A stretch of 12,212 nucleotides of DNA from Achromobacter sp. (GTDB lineage: Bacteria > Pseudomonadota > Gammaproteobacteria > Burkholderiales > Burkholderiaceae_B), in contig DMTA01000345.1 of assembly GCA_003454835.1 (NCBI GenBank), positions 1 to 12,212 on the forward strand, given 5' to 3'. Below are positions 6,172-12,212 of the stretch, one piece after another (within the stretch, counting starts at the first letter, position 1; every line of letters starts with the position of its first letter). The notes under the pieces were generated by a model. The model saw only the letters and a list, made by a program, of their open reading frames with translations. It was not told the origin of the DNA and searched no databases. Position numbers and translations under genes: made by a program.

Positions 6172-7185
6172 TTAGCGGCGCACGGATGCCGCGGTGCCGC
6201 CCACGACGATGCAATGCGGCAGGCGGTTCGATTGCGGCGGCTGGCCGTGAATCTGCGCCAGCAGGTTCGAGCACGCCGTCTGCCCAATGCCGTCGCTGGG
6301 CTGCGCGACGGTGGTCAGCGGCGGGGTCAGCAACGCGCCAAACCGCATGCCGTCAAAGCCGCACACGGAAATGTCGGCCGGCACGGACAGCCCCAATCCC
6401 ACCAGATCGGCGATGACGGCGGTGGCCAGCAGGTCGTTGGAACAGAAGAGCGCTGTGGGCGCCTGCTTGCCGTGCAAGGCGGCCTTCAGTGCGTCCACGT
6501 CGCTGCCCGTATGCGAGCTCATCGAGATGTGCTGGATCGCGTCCAGACCCAGCTTCTTGGCGCTGGCGCGTGCGCCCATCAGGCGCCGGCGGGCGCGGTC
6601 CGATGCGGTCAGCGGGCCGGTCACCAGTGCGATGCGCTTGTGCCCCATTGCGGCCAGGTGCGCCACCATGTCGCTTGCCGCGGCGCGATTGTCGACCGAC
6701 GCAAAGGGATGATCGTTGGATTCGTTGTAGACCAGCACGTAAGGGATGCCGCTGCGGTCCAGGTCGTGCAGCGTGGCGCTCTTGCTGACGTCGGCCACGG
6801 TCAGGATCAGTCCGTCGACCTGATGGTCGATCAGGCCCTGCACGGCCGCGGATTCCACTGCGGGGTCATAGCCGGTGGCGGTCAGCATGACGCTGTAGCC
6901 CGACTCTCGGGCGCGCCGTTCCGCGCCTTCGAAGCATTCCGCGAACACGGGATTCGATAGCGTGGGAAGGATCAACCCAATGGTGCGCGTGCTGCCCGAA
7001 CGCAGGCTGCGGCCGACGCGGTTGGGCCGAAAGCCCGCGCGCTTGGCAATGTTGCGGATGTGCGCCAGCGTGTCGGGATGCACGATCTCCGGCTGATTGA
7101 ACGCGCGCGACACCGTCGCCGGCGAAACCCCCGCCTTGCGAGCCACTTCGATGATGGAAAAGCGGGGCGACGGGCGCGTAGCCAT
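6172..7185 (-). CDS. LacI-family transcriptional regulator
   Basis: This DNA-binding repressor (337 residues, normal for the family) has a periplasmic-binding-protein-like effector domain. The helix-turn-helix is at ~10-30, with recognition segment 'GVSPATVSRAFN'. A hinge region 'RPNRVGRSLRSGSTRTIGL' follows at ~53-71, then the sensor domain begins with 'LILPTLSNPVFAECFEGAE'. 'HKRIALVTGP' and 'SVCGFDGM' are standard subdomain motifs. It heads the lacI-gpdQ-ugpCBAE run and has an operator 23 bp before its ATG, so it is likely autoregulated. The effector is unknown; the imported phosphodiester or a breakdown product is a reasonable guess. The SD is weak, but no other start fits, since the HTH begins at residue 10. 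In E. coli the ugp genes answer to PhoB and CRP, so a local LacI-type regulator is a departure. Confidence 0.9.
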   Translation of the reverse strand: MATRPSPRFSIIEVARKAGVSPATVSRAFNQPEIVHPDTLAHIRNIAKRAGFRPNRVGRSLRSGSTRTIGLILPTLSNPVFAECFEGAERRARESGYSVMLTATGYDPAVESAAVQGLIDHQVDGLILTVADVSKSATLHDLDRSGIPYVLVYNESNDHPFASVDNRAAASDMVAHLAAMGHKRIALVTGPLTASDRARRRLMGARASAKKLGLDAIQHISMSSHTGSDVDALKAALHGKQAPTALFCSNDLLATAVIADLVGLGLSVPADISVCGFDGMRFGALLTPPLTTVAQPSDGIGQTACSNLLAQIHGQPPQSNRLPHCIVVGGTAASVRR

Positions 7186-7208
7186 TGATGGAATCGCTGC
7201 AAGTTTGC

Positions 7209-7222
7209 TGAAAACGATTTCA
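7209..7222. promoter_or_regulatory. LacI-family operator before lacI
   Basis: TGAAAACGATTTCA is a 14-bp imperfect palindrome (5 of 6 arm positions symmetric) with the central CG usual for LacI/GalR operators. It lies 23 bp upstream of the lacI ATG and about 280 bp upstream of the amidase. Its near copy is at 5260-5273. Position suggests autorepression and possibly shared control of the divergent amidase. Confidence 0.7.
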
Positions 7223-7244
7223 CTTTACTTGAGGAATATGAACT

Positions 7245-7271
7245 TTGTATTGCAGGGGTTTGCGCTATGCT
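7245..7271 (+). promoter_or_regulatory. Weak candidate promoter toward the amidase
   Basis: TTGTAT (7245-7250) and TATGCT (7266-7271) are spaced 15 bp, shorter than ideal. The -10 box is fair. If used, transcription would start near 7278 and leave a leader of about 225 nt, with the operator at 7209-7222 just upstream of the -35 box. A closer promoter cannot be excluded. Confidence 0.25.
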
Positions 7272-7504
7272 GATGCGAACGCAACAACACAAAGCCATGG
7301 CGTAGCGCGTTATTCGGCGGAAAACCCGTTCTTTCGGTGTTTTTCCCAATTGACGCAACACGCACAACGGCGGGGTCGGTGTGCCGGGCATGACGCTTGC
7401 TTTCTCAAGCAGGCCGCCACGCCGGGCATACCCTCGGTCAAGGGGACCGGGTGCGCAGTATGTTTTTCCGCGCTCGCCGCGGCACCGGCAAAGAGGAACG
7501 AATC

Positions 7505-8833
7505 ATGTCTACTGCCTTGAACAGACTGGGCGCGGTCGAAGCCGCGCGCAAGCTGCAACGGCGCGAACTGACCGCAGTGCAATTGGTGCGCGCCTGCTTC
7601 GCGCGCATCGAACAGCGCGAGAACACGGTCCATGCCTGGACGGCCCTGCAAAAGCAGGTTGCGCTCGACCACGCCGAAACCCTCGACCGCGGCGCGCTGC
7701 GCGGTCCGCTGCACGGGCTGCCCATCGGCGTGAAAGACCTGTTTGACACGGTCGATCTGCCCACCCGCTACGGTTCTCCCATCTACGATCGCCATCGTCC
7801 CGACCTGGATGCCGCCTCAGTAGCGCTGTGCCGCGGCGCGGGCGCCATCGTCATCGGCAAGACCGTCACCACCGAATTCGCCACCTATCAGGCCGGCCCT
7901 ACCCGCAATCCGCGCAACGAGGCCTACACGCCCGGCGGCTCGTCCAGCGGCTCGGCGGCCGCGGTGGCCGACGACATGGTGCCTTTTGCACTGGGCTCGC
8001 AGACTGCGGGTTCCATCATCCGGCCGGCGTCCTATTGCGGTGTGGTCGGCTACAAGCCCACCTTCGGCGGGATTTCCCGCGCCGGCGTGAAAAGCCTGGC
8101 CGAATCGCTGGACACGGTGGGTGGATTCGCGCGCTCGGTGGAAGACGTGGCGCTGTTCTCGTCGGTCCTGATGCGCGATCCGCGCATGCTGGATCTGTCC
8201 TATCACGACACGCCGCGCGTGGGCATGTACCGAAGCCTGCAATGGCGCCACGCGCAACCCGAAACCAAGGAAGCCTTCGCGCAGGCCGCGGCGATCCTGT
8301 CGCGCGCGGGCGCCAAGGTCGAAGAAGTGCCGCTGCCGCCGGAGCATTGCGTGCTGGTGCAACTGCATTCGGACATCATGGCGTTCGAGGCCTCGCAGGC
8401 GCTTGCGTATGAACGGCTGGAACACGCCGTGCAGCTCAGTCCCAAGCTGCAGGCCATCCTGGAATCCGGCGCGCAGATCAGCGCGGAGCAGCACATCAAG
8501 AATCTGGAACGCGCCGCCGAATCGCGCGCGCGGGTCGACACGTGGTTCGACCAATACGACGTGCTGATTGCCCCCAGCGCCAGCGGCGAGGCGCCCTTTG
8601 CAGACCTGGGCACGGGCGATCCGCAGTTCTCGCGGGCCTGGACATTGTTCGGCCTGCCCTGCCTGAACCTGCCGTTCGCCACGGGGCCGCAGGGCCTGCC
8701 GGTGGGCTTGCAGCTCGTTGGCGCGCGGCATGAAGACCATCGACTGCTCGCCATCGGCGCATGGGTTCATGCGCGTCTGCTGGCCGCGAATGCGCCAGAT
8801 ATCGGCGCCTCAGACATGTGGCCGCGCGGCTGA
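7505..8833 (+). CDS. Amidase signature family hydrolase
   Basis: This is a 442-residue cytoplasmic amidase (AS family: amide or ester bond hydrolysis through a Ser-cisSer-Lys triad). The triad is complete: K77 in 'GLPIGVKDLFDT', cis-Ser S146 in the 'PGGSSSGSAAAVA' block, and nucleophile S170 in 'GSQTAGSIIRPASYCG'. The spacings 77-146-170 equal those of malonamidase E2 (62-131-155). 'GVVGYKPTFGGISRAGV' follows at 179-195, as expected. ATG 7505 is supported by AGAGGA 7 nt upstream. The longer frame from 7397 has no SD. The gene is divergent from lacI and ends before a 180-bp gap. The substrate cannot be read from the sequence. GatA is unlikely because there are no gatB/gatC neighbours and the protein is shorter. 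Confidence 0.9.
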   Translation: MSTALNRLGAVEAARKLQRRELTAVQLVRACFARIEQRENTVHAWTALQKQVALDHAETLDRGALRGPLHGLPIGVKDLFDTVDLPTRYGSPIYDRHRPDLDAASVALCRGAGAIVIGKTVTTEFATYQAGPTRNPRNEAYTPGGSSSGSAAAVADDMVPFALGSQTAGSIIRPASYCGVVGYKPTFGGISRAGVKSLAESLDTVGGFARSVEDVALFSSVLMRDPRMLDLSYHDTPRVGMYRSLQWRHAQPETKEAFAQAAAILSRAGAKVEEVPLPPEHCVLVQLHSDIMAFEASQALAYERLEHAVQLSPKLQAILESGAQISAEQHIKNLERAAESRARVDTWFDQYDVLIAPSASGEAPFADLGTGDPQFSRAWTLFGLPCLNLPFATGPQGLPVGLQLVGARHEDHRLLAIGAWVHARLLAANAPDIGASDMWPRG

Positions 8834-8861
8834 TTGCGCGGCTTCAGATGTGGGACGGCGT

Positions 8862-8920
8862 CAGACGTCTGGCAAGATGATCGTCAGCGCGCGACAGCTG
8901 TTCAGGGGTGTCTGACACCC
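8862..8920. repeat. Two short palindromes after the amidase
   Basis: CAGACGTCTG (8862-8871) is a perfect 10-bp palindrome. GGGTGTC (8906-8912) and GACACCC (8914-8920) form a perfect 7-bp dyad around a single T. Both are downstream of the amidase stop. Neither is followed by a T run, so they are not standard terminators, though the second could form a hairpin in the amidase 3' end. Confidence 0.45.
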
Positions 8921-8952
8921 TGCCGTGCGAAGACGGATCACCCCAAATGAAA

Positions 8953-8976
8953 AAGCCCGCCGGATAAGGCGGGCTT
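8953..8976 (-). terminator. Terminator of leuA
   Basis: AAGCCCGCC (8953-8961) and GGCGGGCTT (8968-8976) make a 9-bp stem with a 6-nt loop. On the - strand the stem runs into five T (complement of 8950-8954), so it best serves leuA, which ends at 9020. On the + strand the following CATTTC is weaker but may stop amidase transcripts too. A smaller CCCCG/CGGGG hairpin lies between it and leuA (8986-8999). Confidence 0.8.
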
Positions 8977-9019
8977 CATTTCGTGCCCCGTTGTCGGGGG
9001 CCTCAGGCCTGGCCGTGGA

Positions 9020-10729
9020 TCACACGGCTTCGGCGGCTTCCTGTTCGGCGGTGACGGCGCCGGAATTGATGTGGCGGTTCACGGCGCTCAGCACGGCCTG
9101 AAACGAGGCCGTCACGATGTCGCGGTCGATGCCCACGCCAAAGCCCGTAGCGGATTCGCCGACGCGCAGTTCGACATAGGACGCGGCGCGCGTGCCGGTG
9201 CCGGTGCCGATGGCGTGCTCGTGGTAATCCATGATGCGAACCGGCACATCCAGCGCGGCCACGAAGGCCGAGATGGCGCCGTCGCCCTTACCGCGCACGA
9301 TGCGGCGTTCGCCGTTGAATTCAAGTTCGGCTTCGATGCTGAAGTGCTGGCCTTCGCCGGCCGACGGATCGCCGTCGATGCGATGGCGGATCAGCTTCCA
9401 CGGCGCCTTCTGTTCAAGGTATTCGCGGTTGAAGATCGTGTGCACGTCGTCGGCGGTGACTTCGCGGCCGGTCTCGTCGGTGACGCGCTGGATGGCGCGG
9501 CTGAATTCGATCTGCAGGCGGCGCGGCAACACCAGGCCGTGTTCCTGCTCGAGCAGGTACGACACGCCGCCCTTGCCGGACTGGCTGTTGACGCGGATCA
9601 CGGCGTCGTAGCTGCGGCCGAGGTCGGCGGGGTCGATCGGCAAGTACGGCACTTCCCAGACGGCGTCGGCCTTTTGCAATGCGAAGCCCTTCTTGATCGC
9701 GTCCTGGTGCGAACCGGAGAACGCGGTGAAGACCAGGTCGCCCGCGTACGGATGGCGCGGATGGACCGGCAACTGGTTGCAGTATTCGGCGCAGCGGCGC
9801 ACTTCGTCGATGTCCGAGAAGTCCAGGCCGGGATGCACGCCCTGCGTGTAGAGGTTCAATGCGAGCGTGACGAGGTCGACGTTGCCGGTGCGCTCGCCGC
9901 TGCCGAAGAGGCAGCCTTCGATGCGGTCGGCGCCGGCCATCACGGCAAACTCGGCGGCGGCCACGGCGGTGCCGCGGTCATTGTGCGGATGGACGCTGAG
10001 CACGATGCTGTCGCGGCGGGCCAGGTTTTTGTGCATCCACTCGATCTGGTCGGCGTACAGGTTGGGCGTGGTCGCCTCGATGGTGGCGGGCAGGTTCAGC
10101 ACCATCTTGTGGTCGGGCGTGGGTTGCCAGACATCGGCGACGGCGTCCGAGACTTCCAGCGCGAACTCGGGTTCGGTCGTGCTGAAGACTTCGGGCGAGT
10201 ACTCGTAGCTCCACTTGGTTTCGGGACGCTGCGACGTGTACTGCTTGATGAGGCGCGTGCCGGTGGTGGCGATGTTCTTGATCTCGTCCTTGGACATGTT
10301 GAACACGACCTTGCGGAAGGCCGGTGCGCAAGCGTTGTACATGTGGACGATGGCCTGCTTGGCGCCGGCGGCGGCTTCCACGGTGCGGCTGATCAGGTCT
10401 TCACGCGACTGAGTCAGGACGATGATGGTCACGTCATCGGGAATGCGCTTCTCGTCGATGAGCTTGCGCACGAAGTCAAAGTCGGTCTGCGACGCGGACG
10501 GGAAACCGACTTCGATTTCCTTGAAGCCGATCTTCACGAGCTGTTCGAAGAAGCGGACCTTGCGCTCCACGCTCATCGGCTCGATCAGCGCCTGGTTGCC
10601 GTCGCGCAGGTCCGTGCTCATCCAGATCGGCGCCTTGGTGATGCGGCGGCTGGGCCAGGTGCGTTCGGAGAAGTCGCGGGTAAAGGGCGCGAAGGGGACG
10701 TATTTGGTGGCGGGGTTGGCAAGCATCAT
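9020..10729 (-). CDS. leuA: 2-isopropylmalate synthase (long form)
   Basis: This enzyme condenses acetyl-CoA with 2-oxoisovalerate to form 2-isopropylmalate, the first committed step of leucine synthesis, in the cytoplasm. The 569-residue length and wording match the LeuA type of actinobacteria and yeast rather than the ~520-residue enterobacterial form. The TIM-barrel begins around '[17 protein letters not shown]' (metal-binding D at ~43). '[16 protein letters not shown]' supplies the His metal ligands, and '[22 protein letters not shown]' follows. The C-terminal ~120 residues ('[38 protein letters not shown]') are the regulatory domain, expected to bind leucine for feedback inhibition. The start region reads GTG ATG ATG (10732, 10729, 10726). 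GAGG at 10740-10737 best fits ATG 10729. It stands alone with its own terminator and a leader region with attenuation-like features. Confidence 0.95.
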   Translation of the reverse strand: MMLANPATKYVPFAPFTRDFSERTWPSRRITKAPIWMSTDLRDGNQALIEPMSVERKVRFFEQLVKIGFKEIEVGFPSASQTDFDFVRKLIDEKRIPDDVTIIVLTQSREDLISRTVEAAAGAKQAIVHMYNACAPAFRKVVFNMSKDEIKNIATTGTRLIKQYTSQRPETKWSYEYSPEVFSTTEPEFALEVSDAVADVWQPTPDHKMVLNLPATIEATTPNLYADQIEWMHKNLARRDSIVLSVHPHNDRGTAVAAAEFAVMAGADRIEGCLFGSGERTGNVDLVTLALNLYTQGVHPGLDFSDIDEVRRCAEYCNQLPVHPRHPYAGDLVFTAFSGSHQDAIKKGFALQKADAVWEVPYLPIDPADLGRSYDAVIRVNSQSGKGGVSYLLEQEHGLVLPRRLQIEFSRAIQRVTDETGREVTADDVHTIFNREYLEQKAPWKLIRHRIDGDPSAGEGQHFSIEAELEFNGERRIVRGKGDGAISAFVAALDVPVRIMDYHEHAIGTGTGTRAASYVELRVGESATGFGVGIDRDIVTASFQAVLSAVNRHINSGAVTAEQEAAEAV

Positions 10730-10736
10730 CACTACA

Positions 10737-10740
10737 CCTC
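10737..10740 (-). promoter_or_regulatory. SD of leuA, deciding among three starts
   Basis: GAGG (10740-10737 on the - strand) is 4 nt from the GTG at 10732, 7 nt from the ATG at 10729 and 10 nt from the ATG at 10726. The 7-nt spacing favours 10729. The first G of the SD is also the last base of a 9-nt stretch complementary to the upstream leader. Confidence 0.6.
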
Positions 10741-10918
10741 GATCGGTTTCTTTTGAATCCCGGCGCGTTTTGCGCTCGTCGGCATCGCAACCGGATGACG
10801 GTCTTGTGCCAGGGGCTGCCGGGATGGCCGGCTGGATTCAGAGATAAAAAGGGGAAATCGCGTGTGGCAAACGTGGCTGCCGAGCTACCACGGGGACACT
10901 AGGCCCGGCAACCGATCG
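10740..10918 (-). promoter_or_regulatory. Possible long-range leader pairing controlling leuA
   Basis: In the leuA transcript CGATCGGTT (10918-10910), which begins within the codon after the Leu run of the leader ORF, is exactly complementary over 9 nt to AACCGATCG (10748-10740), which abuts and overlaps the first base of the leuA SD. A ribosome halted on the Leu codons would cover the first segment and free the SD region. The leader segment is itself part of the 10-bp palindrome ACCGATCGGT, so a protein site or simple repeat is the alternative. Confidence 0.35.
10872..10913 (-). promoter_or_regulatory. Mutually exclusive hairpins after the leader Leu codons
   Basis: GGTTGCCGG (10913-10905) can pair with TCGGCAGCC (10883-10875) in a 9-bp stem with two G-U pairs. 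CGTGG (10892-10888) can instead pair with CCACG (10876-10872), followed only by TTTG. The two share bases and cannot coexist, as in attenuators. No classical terminator with a long U run is evident. The T5 at 10850-10846 has no stem directly before it. Confidence 0.3.
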
Positions 10919-11024
10919 GTAGCAATAGCGATAGCGCGATGAAGGAGGATTGAACGCGCGGGCCGGCGACCGGAGCGGCGGAGCGTCCGGTGGCAATCGC
11001 GAGGGAGGTGCGGTAAGCGGCCAT
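10899..11024 (-). CDS. Putative leucine leader peptide of leuA
   Basis: This short ORF (41 residues) upstream of leuA begins MAAYRTSLAIATG and ends QSSFIALSLLLPIGCRA. Codons 31-35 are CTA TCG CTA TTG CTA: four leucines in five codons, three of them CTA, a codon expected to be rare in such a GC-rich genome. This is the hallmark of a leader whose ribosome stalls when leucyl-tRNA is short. The stop is 170 nt before the leuA start. The start codon is not secure: ATG 11024 has no SD, and a TTGACT box at 11038-11033, if used as a -35, would put transcription start inside the ORF. It is shorter than automated gene callers usually report. The other frames of the same stretch read Tyr/Arg or Ile/Ala runs. 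Confidence 0.5.
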   Translation of the reverse strand: MAAYRTSLAIATGRSAAPVAGPRVQSSFIALSLLLPIGCRA

Positions 11025-11159
11025 GGGGTGCTAGTCAAACACACTTTTTCGGGAAGCGCAAACGGAAAGAGCGAGGGACGGATCAGATGGTGGTCTTTTC
11101 CGTTGATAGCGCGGCGGGCGTTTTGGAGCGGCAAAGGCCGTCTCGGGGGGGGCAAACGA
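11025..11159 (-). other. Upstream region of the leuA leader, no gene
   Basis: No coding region is supported here. A run of A (complement of 11045-11049) and TTGACT (11038-11033) are the most promoter-like elements for leuA, but the best -10 at the correct spacing is only TACCGC (11015-11010). A C-rich run (complement of 11145-11152) lies further upstream. The promoter cannot be fixed by eye. Confidence 0.35.
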
Positions 11160-11183
11160 TAAGGCCGCCTTGCGGCGGCCTTA
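11160..11183 (-). terminator. GC-rich hairpin after the membrane-protein gene
   Basis: TAAGGCCGCC (11160-11169) and GGCGGCCTTA (11174-11183) form a perfect 10-bp stem with a TTGC tetraloop, 19 bp after the stop at 11203. On the - strand it is followed by ATCGTTTG, a weak U tract, so termination is likely but not textbook. It also separates this gene from the leuA leader. Confidence 0.7.
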
Positions 11184-11202
11184 TGGCAATGCTGGACGTG
11201 GC

Positions 11203-11841
11203 CTAGCGGGCCGGGCCGATACGGGGTTCTACGTAGCGCGGCTCGCGCGGGGTGTCCGTGCGGCGGTCGTCACGGCGGCCGTCGTCGCGCGGATCGCGGC
11301 TGGGACGATTGGCGCTCGCTTCCAGGATCCGGGCCTGCTCGGCCACCATGTCGATCTTGCCGATGCGGTTGTGGCGCAATTCCGACAGCGACCGGCGCAG
11401 GTCGCCGACGGTGAAGGGCTCCTGCCGGTCGCCCCAGGTCCAGCGCAGCACGCCCAGCGATTCTTCGGACAGGTTGGGCGCCAGTTCGGCCAGCGTATCC
11501 GTGCCGACAGGCGTCGCGGCGCCCGAGGCCAGGCTGGCGTAGAACCAGGCACGCACCGAGAAAAAGACGATCAGGGTCCAGATGCCGGCAACCACCCACC
11601 AGAGGTAGGGATTGATCCGCTGCGCCATGTCCTGGGTGGGCTGGCCCAGCGTGTGCAGGAAGTCGTAGTTCATGCGCTTGCCGAAATCGAGTATCCAGGA
11701 GGCAACCAGATACCAGGCAACGATCGCGACAGCGATGACGATCGCGCGCAAAACGAGTCGGGGAAGCGCCAGTTTGAGCAGGGTCTGGCCGATCAGTCGG
11801 CAGTCCTGGCGAACGCTTGCGGGCGAAGTCAGATTCATCAT
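11203..11841 (-). CDS. Two-TM inner-membrane protein of unknown function
   Basis: The product is a 212-residue protein I cannot assign to a named family. Two hydrophobic helices are clear: ~27-51 ('[26 protein letters not shown]') and ~80-103 ('[24 protein letters not shown]'). They are joined by a ~28-residue segment with '[16 protein letters not shown]'. The C-terminal half is soluble. It includes '[47 protein letters not shown]' (~128-174), which looks like a folded helical or winged-helix-like piece, and a low-complexity Arg/Asp/Pro tail (~179-212). Start is ATG 11841 or the adjacent ATG 11838; no SD is visible. Transcription may begin at or next to the ATG (see the -10 box entry). It is divergent from rpoN with starts 17 bp apart or overlapping, which suggests shared control. 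Confidence 0.75.
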   Translation of the reverse strand: MMNLTSPASVRQDCRLIGQTLLKLALPRLVLRAIVIAVAIVAWYLVASWILDFGKRMNYDFLHTLGQPTQDMAQRINPYLWWVVAGIWTLIVFFSVRAWFYASLASGAATPVGTDTLAELAPNLSEESLGVLRWTWGDRQEPFTVGDLRRSLSELRHNRIGKIDMVAEQARILEASANRPSRDPRDDGRRDDRRTDTPREPRYVEPRIGPAR

Positions 11842-11848
11842 GCAAAAT

Positions 11849-11854
11849 ATTGTA
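11849..11854 (-). promoter_or_regulatory. Candidate -10 box for a leaderless transcript
   Basis: TACAAT (11854-11849 on the - strand) is a good -10 box, and 7 nt later comes the ATG at 11841. The expected transcription start is therefore at or very near the start codon, in keeping with the missing SD. No convincing -35 box is seen at 17 bp. The region overlaps the first codons of rpoN or its short leader. Confidence 0.4.
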
Positions 11855-11857
11855 CCT

Positions 11858-12212
11858 ATGACCCGTCCAATTTTAGAACTGCGGCCTGGCCAGCACCTGA
11901 CGCTGACCCCACAACTTCAGCAATCGATCCGGTTGCTGCAGTTGTCGACGCTCGACCTTGAAGCGGAAATCTCGCAAGTGCTGGCGGAAAACCCGCTGCT
12001 GGACCGGGAGGACGAGCCGTCGTCGGCCGAGGCGGAGTCGCGCGCGGAGTCCGAACGCGAATCCTCCGTGCAAGACGACGAGCCGGCGGCCGAGCGCGAG
12101 ACGCCCATCGACGAAATGCCGGGGTCGGGCGGCGTGTACCCCGATGACGACGCCAGCCTGCCCGAGGCGGCGCGCCCGGACACCTTGCGCGAACACCTGC
12201 TGGGGCAGCTCG
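11858..12212 (+). CDS. rpoN: RNA polymerase sigma-54 factor, 5' part
   Basis: This is the N-terminal 118 residues of sigma-54, the alternative sigma factor that needs AAA+ activators and reads -24/-12 promoters; the rest lies beyond the window. Region I is unmistakable: '[42 protein letters not shown]' pattern at ~8-49, which holds the closed complex and contacts activators. It is followed by a long acidic region II (~50-105, many Asp/Glu) and the start of the core-binding domain ('[10 protein letters not shown]'). ATG 11858 gives the usual family length before region I. An in-frame ATG at 11840 would add six residues (MQNIVP) and overlap the divergent gene's start. Neither has a good SD. Downstream genes cannot be seen. 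Confidence 0.93.
   Translation, partial: MTRPILELRPGQHLTLTPQLQQSIRLLQLSTLDLEAEISQVLAENPLLDREDEPSSAEAESRAESERESSVQDDEPAAERETPIDEMPGSGGVYPDDDASLPEAARPDTLREHLLGQL

Larger units (their letters stand above)
7186..7504. other. Divergent lacI/amidase intergenic region
   Basis: This 319-bp gap holds the lacI operator (7209-7222), a weak + strand promoter candidate (7245-7271), and about 230 bp of possible amidase leader. In that leader GCTTG (7395-7399) and CAAGC (7406-7410) can form a 5-bp hairpin. It is flanked by two copies of GCCGGGCAT (near 7383 and 7422), and CCGCG/CGCGG can pair just before the amidase SD. None resembles a known riboswitch. The stretch from ~7280 to 7380 shows nothing I can name. 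Confidence 0.5.

Noticed and set aside
9071..10756. Long + strand open frame (561 codons) opposite leuA
   Set aside because: This is an antisense shadow of leuA. It is low-complexity Val/Gly/Ala/Arg sequence with no recognisable domain and no SD.
10846..10860. T-run (CCCCTTTTT on the - strand) as the leuA attenuator terminator
   Set aside because: No GC-rich hairpin directly precedes the T run, so it cannot be called an intrinsic terminator by eye.
10950..11162. + strand frame starting TTG after a GGAGG sequence in the leuA upstream region
   Set aside because: The GGAGG is only about 1 nt from the TTG, and the product is Gly/Arg-rich with no conserved features. The GGAGG is the complement of a CCTCC stretch inside the leader ORF on the other strand.
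1..12212. CRISPR arrays, IS elements, tRNA genes or prophage remnants
   Set aside because: Scanning by eye found no regularly spaced repeats, transposase motifs, tRNA cloverleaf or integrase signatures. Base composition is even across the window.

Overview
This window looks like chromosomal DNA of a high-GC betaproteobacterium. Alcaligenaceae of the Achromobacter/Bordetella type fit best: strong G/C at third codon positions throughout, a DUF1840 protein, a long-form (actinobacterial/yeast-type) LeuA, and a single leuA on its own far from leuCDB. That placement is an inference from gene families, not a database match. I see no IS elements, phage genes, tRNA, rRNA or CRISPR.

Left part (1-1140, + strand): a GC-rich edge I cannot assign, then two small separately terminated genes. 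The first is a DUF1840 protein with a good promoter candidate, SD and terminator. The second encodes a 105-residue protein of unknown function and ends in a strong hairpin terminator that faces the next, opposing operon.

Centre (1141-7185, - strand): read in transcription order this is lacI-type regulator, GpdQ-like metallophosphoesterase, then ugpC-ugpB-ugpA-ugpE-like ABC transporter genes of the CUT1/Ugp type. The phosphoesterase carries every metal ligand of Enterobacter GpdQ at the same residue numbers, and the binding protein resembles UgpB. The set therefore reads as import of a glycerophosphodiester or related phosphoester, followed by cytoplasmic hydrolysis, under a local LacI-family repressor. 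Two near-identical 14-bp operators (7209-7222 before lacI, 5260-5273 before ugpC) tie the regulator to both transcription units. A divergent amidase-signature enzyme (7505-8833, + strand) shares the regulator's upstream region and may act on the same compound or its product.

Right part (8834-12212): leuA (- strand) with a terminator, and a 470-bp upstream region holding a short leader ORF with four Leu codons in five positions (three of them rare CTA). Just after those codons is a 9-nt segment exactly complementary to the sequence abutting the leuA SD. This suggests leucine-responsive leader control, possibly at translation. Beyond it lie a two-TM membrane protein of unknown function (- strand) and, divergently and almost touching, the 5' end of rpoN (sigma-54), cut by the window edge.
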